Below, piece after piece: positions 58,677 through 64,000 of a DNA stretch of 64,000 nucleotides. Source of the DNA: Methanarcanum sp963643255 (lineage in GTDB: Archaea > Thermoplasmatota > Thermoplasmata > Methanomassiliicoccales > Methanomethylophilaceae); the NCBI GenBank assembly GCA_963643255.1, contig CAVIIW010000008.1:9374-73373 (forward strand). Reading direction: 5' to 3'. Made by a program: the position numbers and the translations under genes. The notes under the pieces are model-generated. The model ran no database searches and was not told the origin of the DNA. It was given only the letters and a program-made list of their open reading frames with translations. The first letter of the stretch is position 1. Each line of letters opens with the position of its first letter.

Positions 58677-58855
58677 GTATAGGGGACATCATCGTTGTAG
58701 TCGGGATTTCCATCGCCGTCATAGCGGCGATGTATGTCCTGATACGCGGTAAGAAGAAGGGAAGTTCGTGCTGCAACTGCGGAGGCGGTTGTACAGGATG
58801 CACGGGTCAGTCTCTTCTGAAACTCGTCAACGAATCTGAGAATAAGAAAGATTGA
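58673..58855 (+). CDS. FeoB-associated Cys-rich membrane protein
   Basis: A 60-residue protein with one N-terminal membrane helix (IIVVVGISIAVIAAMYVLI) and a Cys-rich cytosolic tail (SSCCNCGGGCTGC). It is a FeoB-associated Cys-rich membrane protein, as found after feoB in many operons. The function is not settled; it may help iron handling or the FeoB complex. It overlaps feoB by 4 bases and is the last gene of the feo operon. Confidence 0.85.
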   Translation: MSIGDIIVVVGISIAVIAAMYVLIRGKKKGSSCCNCGGGCTGCTGQSLLKLVNESENKKD

Positions 58856-58879
58856 AGCAACGAAACAAACGCCTTAACA

Positions 58880-58913
58880 GGGCCGGATACTCTCAACGTC
58901 GGGTGTCCGGTCC
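58880..58913 (+). terminator. Feo operon terminator-like hairpin
   Basis: An 11-bp stem with two G-T pairs and a 12-base loop (58880-58890 with 58903-58913) followed by a T-rich stretch (CTTCTTTTATTTTT). It sits 24 bases after the last feo gene. The thiC promoter would lie further downstream; no TPP riboswitch element was seen. Confidence 0.5.
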
Positions 58914-58976
58914 GACCCTTCTTTTATTTTTCCGACACAATAAGAATAATAACAATACAGCCGATGGGGTGTATCG

Positions 58977-60248
58977 ATGTCCACCATAATGCAGGATGCC
59001 CAAAACGGTATCGTGACCGAGCAGTTCAAAGCTATAGCCAAGAAGGAAAAAGTTACCGAGAGATTCGTCATGGACGGAATCGCATCGGGACGTATTGTCG
59101 CTCCGTGTAACCCTGCACACAATCCGGTACCTGCAGCAATAGGCGAAGGAATGTCCGTCAAAGTGAACGTAAACCTCGGTACGTCGAGGGATATGGTCTG
59201 CATTGACGATGAATTAAAGAAACTTGATATTGCGTTGGAATACGGTGCGGATGCCGTCATGGATTTAAGCACCGGAGGGGACATCGATGCAATCCGCGCT
59301 ACAATTCTGAAGAAATGCCCTGTGATGACAGGTTCCGTCCCTATCTATCAGATCGGACTGACTGCGGCGAGAAAAAATGCCGTTGTCGAGATGACTGAAG
59401 ACGATATGTTCAACGGTATCGAAAAACACGCCAAAGACGGAATGGACTTCATGACCGTTCACTGCGGAATAACCAAAGAGAACGTAGATTGGCTGAAGAA
59501 ATCCGGAAGAAAGATGGATGTTGTCTCACGCGGAGGCTCGTTCCTCACTGCGTGGATCCTTCACAACGGAGAAGAAAATCCTCTGTACAAAAACTTCGAC
59601 TATCTTCTCGAAATTGCAAAGAAGTATGAAGTCACACTTTCACTCGGAGACGGATTCAGACCCGGATGCATCGACGATGCATCCGATGCAGCCCAGATCT
59701 CGGAATTAAGAACGCTGGGTCATCTTGTGAAAAGATCCCGTGAGGCGGGAGTTCAGGCCATGGTGGAAGGTCCCGGACACATGCCCATGGATCAGATCGA
59801 AGGCAACATGATGCTGGAAAAACACCTCTGTTACGGCGCACCGTTCTACGTACTCGGTCCGTTGGTAACGGATATCGCGCCTGGTTACGATCACATCGTG
59901 GGAGCAATCGGCGGAGCGGTAGCGGCAAAAGCGGGAGCGGATTTCTTATGTTATCTGACACCTGCGGAGCACCTGTCGTTACCGAATGTAGATGATGTCA
60001 AAGAAGGACTGATTGCTTCGAAGATTGCGGCACACGTCGGAGACATGATGCGCGGAAAGGGACACGAAGCCGACACAAGGATGGCAGTCGCAAGGAAAAA
60101 CCTTGACTGGGACACTATGTTCGACGTATGTCTCGATCCTGTCAAAGCGAAAGCATACAGAGAGCGCGGCTGCACTAAGAAGGAAGACGGCTGCTCCATG
60201 TGCGGAGACGTCTGCGCAATCAAGATTGTAAATCAGTACCTGAAGTGA
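58977..60248 (+). CDS. thiC: Phosphomethylpyrimidine synthase ThiC
   Basis: ThiC turns aminoimidazole ribonucleotide into the pyrimidine moiety of thiamine by radical SAM chemistry. The 423-residue protein has a conserved core with GADAVMDLSTGGDIDAIR, ALRNG-like DGFRPGCIDDASDAAQI and MVEGPGHMPMDQIEGNM, and the C-terminal cluster motif CSMCGDVC (CxxCxxxxC-type, near 410). Archaeal-length ThiC. No other thi gene is adjacent, and there is no riboswitch visible upstream; AIR comes from the purine route, whose PurM is in this window. Confidence 0.97.
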   Translation: MSTIMQDAQNGIVTEQFKAIAKKEKVTERFVMDGIASGRIVAPCNPAHNPVPAAIGEGMSVKVNVNLGTSRDMVCIDDELKKLDIALEYGADAVMDLSTGGDIDAIRATILKKCPVMTGSVPIYQIGLTAARKNAVVEMTEDDMFNGIEKHAKDGMDFMTVHCGITKENVDWLKKSGRKMDVVSRGGSFLTAWILHNGEENPLYKNFDYLLEIAKKYEVTLSLGDGFRPGCIDDASDAAQISELRTLGHLVKRSREAGVQAMVEGPGHMPMDQIEGNMMLEKHLCYGAPFYVLGPLVTDIAPGYDHIVGAIGGAVAAKAGADFLCYLTPAEHLSLPNVDDVKEGLIASKIAAHVGDMMRGKGHEADTRMAVARKNLDWDTMFDVCLDPVKAKAYRERGCTKKEDGCSMCGDVCAIKIVNQYLK

Positions 60249-60249
60249 A

Positions 60250-60858
60250 TCATTCCTTCACGTCAGGCTCGATGTCAATCGTGTCGGGCAAACCGAAGAT
60301 GATATCGGAGATGCTCTCCGCAGATCTGATAACATCCATCGATTTATCATAAGGTCTTGCGAATATTCCGGGAATGCTGCTTTCCCCGTAAACCTCACGG
60401 GGAATGAATGCCAAATCAGGTTCGATCTTGCAGAATGTGGTATCTCTGGCACCTAAGCGTCCGCTTGCATCGACTTTGATCCATTTTCCGTCGAGGTATA
60501 CTGCGTTGTAACAGTGCAGATAGTATCCTTCGCTGTCGTCATCCACAACGGTAAGACGCTGATAACAGAATCCTGCGGGAATTCCCAATGCACGCACCAT
60601 TGCGGCGAAAACCAACGCTTTCGCATCATCCGTACCGACCATCGCTCTGATTGTGGTGGATGCGGTCCAGGGAAGTGCAATGGAATCGATGTTCATTGCG
60701 TTGGATATGCTGTCGCGGACAAATTCGAACACCGCTTTGACTTTATCTTCATCGGTTTTGCATCCAATGATTGTCTGCGATGTTTCTCTCGTAATGAGCA
60801 TGTCTTTCCAATCAACGTACTCCGTTTCTTCCAGAAATCTGTCCGTCGGCTCTGCCAT
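60250..60858 (-). CDS. Transglutaminase-like protein without the catalytic Cys
   Basis: A roughly 200-residue protein of the transglutaminase-like superfamily. HCYNAVYLDGKWIKVDASGRLG keeps the His and Asp of the triad, but the segment that should carry the Cys reads VGTDDAKALVFAAMVRALGIPAGF, with Asp at the expected Cys position. This suggests a non-enzymatic or altered protein. I place the start at ATG 60858 (MAEPTDRF), but ATG 60882 is also possible. It ends 2 bases after the convergent thiC. Confidence 0.75.
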   Translation of the reverse strand: MAEPTDRFLEETEYVDWKDMLITRETSQTIIGCKTDEDKVKAVFEFVRDSISNAMNIDSIALPWTASTTIRAMVGTDDAKALVFAAMVRALGIPAGFCYQRLTVVDDDSEGYYLHCYNAVYLDGKWIKVDASGRLGARDTTFCKIEPDLAFIPREVYGESSIPGIFARPYDKSMDVIRSAESISDIIFGLPDTIDIEPDVKE

Positions 60859-61020
60859 ATCCGCCGTAATAGAAACACACATATTCAAACTGTCGCAATG
60901 AAAAAATACGGTAAAAATGAAAGAAAATATACTATGCCAACGGAAAAATAATTTTTTTCAAGCGTATTTATCGATGTATATGGAATTATGTTTAAATACT
61001 GATGTGTGAAATCACTTTTT

Positions 61021-61584
61021 ATGTCACTTTTCAAGGACAATAAAATGATGGGTCTCGCAGTAATCATTATTGCGTTGGTCTTCGCAGTTACAGCTGTAGT
61101 CAGTATCGTCACGACACTGACCGGAGACGCTGAGGGCGATGAGAAACTTGCAGGCATCCTCGCAGGAGTCGGAAGCATTATCGTTGCGTTGATTTACTTC
61201 GCATTCGGTTCGAAAGTACGCAAGGGCGACATCACCGGCAACATGAACCTCCTCGCAAAATTCGTTCAGGTCGTTGCAATCGTTACAATCGTTCAGGCAA
61301 TCTTCAGCATCCCCGTATGGATTGATGTTGTCATCGGAATCATCATCGGTGCAGTCATCTACTGGTGCTACACGAAGATCGCAGACGGACAGACAACAAC
61401 AGCAGACAAGATCATCTGGATCGTTCTCCTGGTTCTGTTCATCCTCGCACTCATCATGTCGGTCATTTCGATCTTTACATTCACAATCGCCGCAATCCTC
61501 ACCGGAGTCTGCGGAATCATCCTCTACGGATTCATGGTCACTCTTCTCTTCGACTCCGAGGTCAAGAGCAACATGGGAATGTAA
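61021..61584 (+). CDS. Multi-span membrane protein, unknown
   Basis: A 187-residue protein with about five hydrophobic segments (from AVIIIALVFAVTAVVSIV near 13-30 to ILTGVCGIILYGFMVTLLF). No recognisable motif or conserved charged residues within the helices. A TATA-like TTTAAATA lies near 60990-61000, 25 to 30 bases before the ATG. It may be a small membrane sensor or transporter subunit; nothing in its neighbours points to a function. A strong terminator hairpin follows. Confidence 0.75.
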   Translation: MSLFKDNKMMGLAVIIIALVFAVTAVVSIVTTLTGDAEGDEKLAGILAGVGSIIVALIYFAFGSKVRKGDITGNMNLLAKFVQVVAIVTIVQAIFSIPVWIDVVIGIIIGAVIYWCYTKIADGQTTTADKIIWIVLLVLFILALIMSVISIFTFTIAAILTGVCGIILYGFMVTLLFDSEVKSNMGM

Positions 61585-61620
61585 ACCCGATAAAACATCT
61601 TTCAAAAAGAAAGGTGACAG

Positions 61621-61641
61621 CCCCTCCCCTTCGGGGAGGGG
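61621..61641. terminator. Strong hairpin terminator
   Basis: A 9-bp perfect GC-rich stem (CCCCTCCCC/GGGGAGGGG) with a TTC loop, 36 bases after the membrane-protein stop. It also faces the convergent tRNA-Thr, so it may end transcripts on both strands. Confidence 0.7.
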
Positions 61642-61750
61642 GTGCCTGCCTTATTGTGTATTATTTTCTGTTACTGGCTCTGATTCTTTTACGATGATAT
61701 TTCAGACACAGAGACAGCGTACGCTGAACAAATTACAATGCAACAATTGG

Positions 61751-61825
61751 AGCCGCTGACGAGATTTGAACTCGCGACACTTCTGATTACGAATCAGACG
61801 CTGTACCGGGCTTAGCCACAGCGGC
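61751..61825 (-). tRNA. tRNA-Thr(CGT)
   Basis: Acceptor GCCGCTG pairs with CAGCGGC; anticodon loop TTCGTAA (CGT, Thr, reading ACG); T-loop GTTCAAAT. Discriminator T; CCA not encoded. Confidence 0.93.
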
Positions 61826-61866
61826 TTCTGATGGCTACAATGATGTCAGGCATTTAAAGATAATGC

Positions 61867-62664
61867 TTAAAACATCGATTTGAAAACAACCGCATCTTTC
61901 TCCTGAAGAGGGGACTCGCAGATGAACGTGCATTCCTGCTTCGTATCCCTGAGAACATTTGCCAGAAGCTGTAAATCCGGATCTTTTGCTTCCAAAGGAA
62001 GATGGGAAATCTCTCCCTTGTCGCCGTACTTTATGCAGCTGATATGGAAGTGCGCAATATCTCCGGAAAGAGAGAAGAACTCATCCGTAAGGGATTTCAT
62101 ATCATCCTCGGTCTTCAGCCAACCCATGTCACGTGCGTGTACGTGCGCCACATCCAAAACAGGATGTGCTCCGTCGACGGAATCCATCACCTGGGATATT
62201 TCTTTCAGTGTACCCCACTGACCTTTTTTACCCATAGTCTCGACACCTAAGACTACGTCTTTTATGCCTTCGTCGTCCATGATGTCCTTACATCTTGACA
62301 ATCCGTCGATAACAGACTGTGTTGCGGCATCGGGTGTTTTTCCGTAGGATGCTGCATGAATGACGATAAGATACGCTCCGAGATTATGAGCGGCACGTAC
62401 GGTATCCATAACCCATGCGACACTCTTATCCCTGGTCTCCTGGCTCTCCGAGTTGAATGAGATATAATACGGGGCGTGACAGCTCAGCCTGATGTCTCTT
62501 TCTTTAGCCATACGGCCGACATCCTGTGCTTTTTCTACAGATATTCTTGCGCCTCTTACGAACTCTACTTCCAATGCGTCAAGACCGAGGGATTTGGTTG
62601 TGTCCAATCCGTCCTTCGGTGTCTTTGAACCCTGGGGGTATCCTGCGGGACCGAATCTCAGCAT
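61867..62664 (-). CDS. nfo: Endonuclease IV-family AP endonuclease
   Basis: Endonuclease IV cuts at abasic sites in base excision repair, using a trinuclear zinc site. The 265-residue TIM-barrel protein shows the family metal ligands in LSCHAPYYIS, IVIHAASYG, LGVETMG, VLDVAHVHA and FHISC. ATG at 62664 (MLRFGPAGYPQ) is chosen; the frame extends to 62775 but overlaps the divergent ogg leader. The gene is divergent from ogg, so two base-excision-repair genes share a 66-base promoter region. Confidence 0.9.
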   Translation of the reverse strand: MLRFGPAGYPQGSKTPKDGLDTTKSLGLDALEVEFVRGARISVEKAQDVGRMAKERDIRLSCHAPYYISFNSESQETRDKSVAWVMDTVRAAHNLGAYLIVIHAASYGKTPDAATQSVIDGLSRCKDIMDDEGIKDVVLGVETMGKKGQWGTLKEISQVMDSVDGAHPVLDVAHVHARDMGWLKTEDDMKSLTDEFFSLSGDIAHFHISCIKYGDKGEISHLPLEAKDPDLQLLANVLRDTKQECTFICESPLQEKDAVVFKSMF

Positions 62665-62730
62665 ATGCATTCCGCATATGCACGAAGATATTTGATGTTC
62701 GTCATCGATGCATCGGTTATGAGGGTCAGG

Positions 62731-63519
62731 ATGAAGATCTCCGTGGATGCCACTCTGGGATGCGGACAGGCACACAGGTGGATAAAGAAAGGAGATTCGT
62801 GGGAAGGCGTGATTGATAACAATATAGTTACAATAACACAGACCGAAGACGGATTCGAGTGTACCGGGTGTAATGATACAAAAACAATTCTCGGTTACTT
62901 CCGTTCCGATGATGACTTGGATGAAATCTACAGGGAATGTTCCGCATCCGATTCTTATGTTTCCTCTCTTGCCGAAAGATGTCCCGGACTGAGATTGTTA
63001 AGACAGGATCCGTGGGAATGTATTGCTACATATCTTCTTGCAACCAATGCAAACGTCAGACGTATCGGTATGATGGTTGAAAACGTCTGCAGAACATTCG
63101 GAAGAGATCTCGGAGGAAGATATTCATTCCCGAGACCTGAAGAGATCACCGAAACCGAAGAGCGTATCGGCGAATGTAAACTCGGATACAGAGCGGACAG
63201 ATTTACTGAGCTGGCACACCTTGTCACCGACGGTGAACTGAATCCTTATGAAATAAGGAAAATGAGTTATGAGGAGTGCATTGAAACTTTACTTACAGTC
63301 AACGGCATAGGTCCGAAAGTAGCCGACTGCATAGCATTGTTTTCCATGAATCATCTCAATGCGTTTCCCATAGACGCACGTATCGGGAGAGTCCTGAAAG
63401 AGAAGTACAACCAGACAGGAAGCTACAGAAAGCTCTCGGAATTCGCAAGAAACAGATTCGGAAGATACGCGGGATATGCGCAGGAACTCCTCTATCACAG
63501 CGATTTCATTGATCTTTGA
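62731..63519 (+). CDS. ogg: 8-oxoguanine DNA glycosylase (OGG1-like)
   Basis: OGG removes 8-oxoguanine from DNA and may cut the strand. The 262-residue protein has a helix-hairpin-helix motif and catalytic Lys in VNGIGPKVADCIALF (Lys near 195), followed by the catalytic Asp in AFPIDARIGRVL. N-terminal ATLGCGQAHRW is typical of the OGG1 group. ATG at 62731 with GGTCAGG just upstream is chosen over an earlier in-frame ATG at 62719. It is divergent from nfo and its 3' end overlaps the convergent regulator by 14 bases. Confidence 0.92.
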   Translation: MKISVDATLGCGQAHRWIKKGDSWEGVIDNNIVTITQTEDGFECTGCNDTKTILGYFRSDDDLDEIYRECSASDSYVSSLAERCPGLRLLRQDPWECIATYLLATNANVRRIGMMVENVCRTFGRDLGGRYSFPRPEEITETEERIGECKLGYRADRFTELAHLVTDGELNPYEIRKMSYEECIETLLTVNGIGPKVADCIALFSMNHLNAFPIDARIGRVLKEKYNQTGSYRKLSEFARNRFGRYAGYAQELLYHSDFIDL

Positions 63520-63898
63520 ACACGATGTTGTTATCGCAGGCGCACGCCGGAGGTTTGCAGCCGGTCTGTACTTCGTAGATTTTTGCGAGAAGGCCCGTAC
63601 TCTTGACAACAGTACAGATTCTGCACATTTCGGTGCTGAATTCCGATGTATTCTCAGCAATACGGTCTGCAGCCGCTTTGATCTCATCAAGGAAGATTTC
63701 ATACTGCGGAGATTCCTCGATTAACTGATTCTCTCCCCTCTTCTTCTTGAGATATTGGGATATTGCGGCATCGGTGACACCGAATTTCTTCGCTACCTGT
63801 GCCTGAGTCATCCCGTGGGTTTTCACCAGTTCTCTGGCAACTTCCCTTCTGATGGTCGGGAGCACATACCAGACCACTAGTTCGCACGGTATCTTCAT
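63506..63898 (-). CDS. HTH regulator with C-terminal cysteine cluster
   Basis: A 130-residue protein with an N-terminal Cro/XRE-type HTH (VARELVKTHGMTQAQVAKKFGVTDAAISQYLKKKRG, about 20-55), and a C-terminal cluster of five Cys (MCRICTVV... then CKPPACAC) that could hold an iron-sulfur cluster or metal. Archaeal predicted regulators of the COG2522 type look like this. A TATA-like TTTTATATC near 63923-63931, about 28 bases before the ATG, suggests a leaderless transcript. A redox or metal sensor is inferred. Confidence 0.8.
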   Translation of the reverse strand: MKIPCELVVWYVLPTIRREVARELVKTHGMTQAQVAKKFGVTDAAISQYLKKKRGENQLIEESPQYEIFLDEIKAAADRIAENTSEFSTEMCRICTVVKSTGLLAKIYEVQTGCKPPACACDNNIVFKDQ

Positions 63899-64000
63899 AA
63901 TCAGTGCGCAACAATCACACAGATATAAAATTAAGGGCGTTAAGACACCGAAAAGACGGTAAATTCCATTTATTGTTCGGAATAGATAATCGGGTAAATC
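63899..64000 (-). other. Promoter region of the HTH regulator, window edge
   Basis: AT-rich DNA containing the TATA-like element at 63923-63931 and nothing else that can be assigned; no gene starts inside the last 100 bases. Confidence 0.4.

Noticed and set aside
58856..58976. Possible TPP riboswitch before thiC
   Set aside because: No CTGAGA-type core or matching second arm was found; the hairpin there looks like the feo terminator.

Overview
The window is archaeal chromosome, most likely a methanogen of the order Methanomassiliicoccales (Thermoplasmatota), probably a host-associated Methanomethylophilaceae-type genome. The reasons are: an archaeal RNA polymerase operon with an unsplit RpoB and separate A' and A'' subunits; archaeal NusA, L30e, GatD, Trm56, Elp3 and CDC48; a stand-alone heterodisulfide reductase subunit D; a HypB hydrogenase GTPase; a bacterial-type DNA gyrase (gyrBA), as in Thermoplasma relatives; tRNA genes mostly lacking CCA; and TATA-box promoters, several placed for leaderless transcripts. 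TAG is a rare stop codon here (four of about 60 genes by hand reading), which fits a pyrrolysine-using lineage, although no pyl gene lies in the window.

Layout. 1-4.7 kb: gatD (cut by the window edge), hypB, purD-truA and a translin-like gene. 4.8-11.2 kb: an operon of a 1,890-residue AglB/STT3-like protein with a very large extracellular half, plus a small membrane-anchored surface protein. 11.3-13.1 kb: pyrF and a divergent radical SAM gene. 13.1-22.4 kb: rpoH-rpoB-rpoA1-rpoA2-rpl30e-nusA and tRNA-Lys. 22.6-32.2 kb: cdc48 with a PRC-barrel gene, elp3, small regulators, a thioredoxin operon (double-domain thioredoxin, divergent thioredoxin reductase, HTH regulator), an HD-domain protein with trm56, and tRNA-Asn. 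32.2-39.5 kb: an accessory stretch between and just beyond two tRNA genes, with a GNAT enzyme, a MntA/HepT (MNT-HEPN) module, a MazG-like hydrolase, a frameshifted PLD-helicase, tRNA(CAT), and two tandem DUF4143-type AAA ATPases with a duplicated leader and three copies of a palindromic repeat. 39.5-51.3 kb: ogt, an SDR enzyme, two flavodoxin-ferredoxin (EFR1) proteins, a cysteine desulfurase, an extended HdrD, an Lhr helicase, rlmE, purM and DUF531. 51.3-56.2 kb: tRNA-Phe and gyrBA. 56.2-60.2 kb: feoA-feoB-Cys-rich protein and thiC. 60.2-64 kb: a transglutaminase-like protein, a membrane protein, tRNA-Thr, the divergent repair pair nfo/ogg, and a regulator with a C-terminal cysteine cluster.

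The most unusual items are: (1) HdrD carrying a roughly 265-residue Ala/Glu/Pro/Lys-rich linker followed by a domain that looks like a catalytically dead Vsr/DUF559-type nuclease fold; (2) the giant AglB-like protein, whose catalytic motifs are altered (WLDYS in place of WWDYG, and no Asp at the usual first-loop position) and which carries about 1,000 residues of predicted Ig-like surface repeats; (3) the tandem AAA ATPases with duplicated leader DNA and palindromic 39-bp repeats; (4) a thioredoxin reductase that lacks the NADPH motif. Most other genes are ordinary archaeal housekeeping genes. All assignments were made by reading the sequence; no database search was run.
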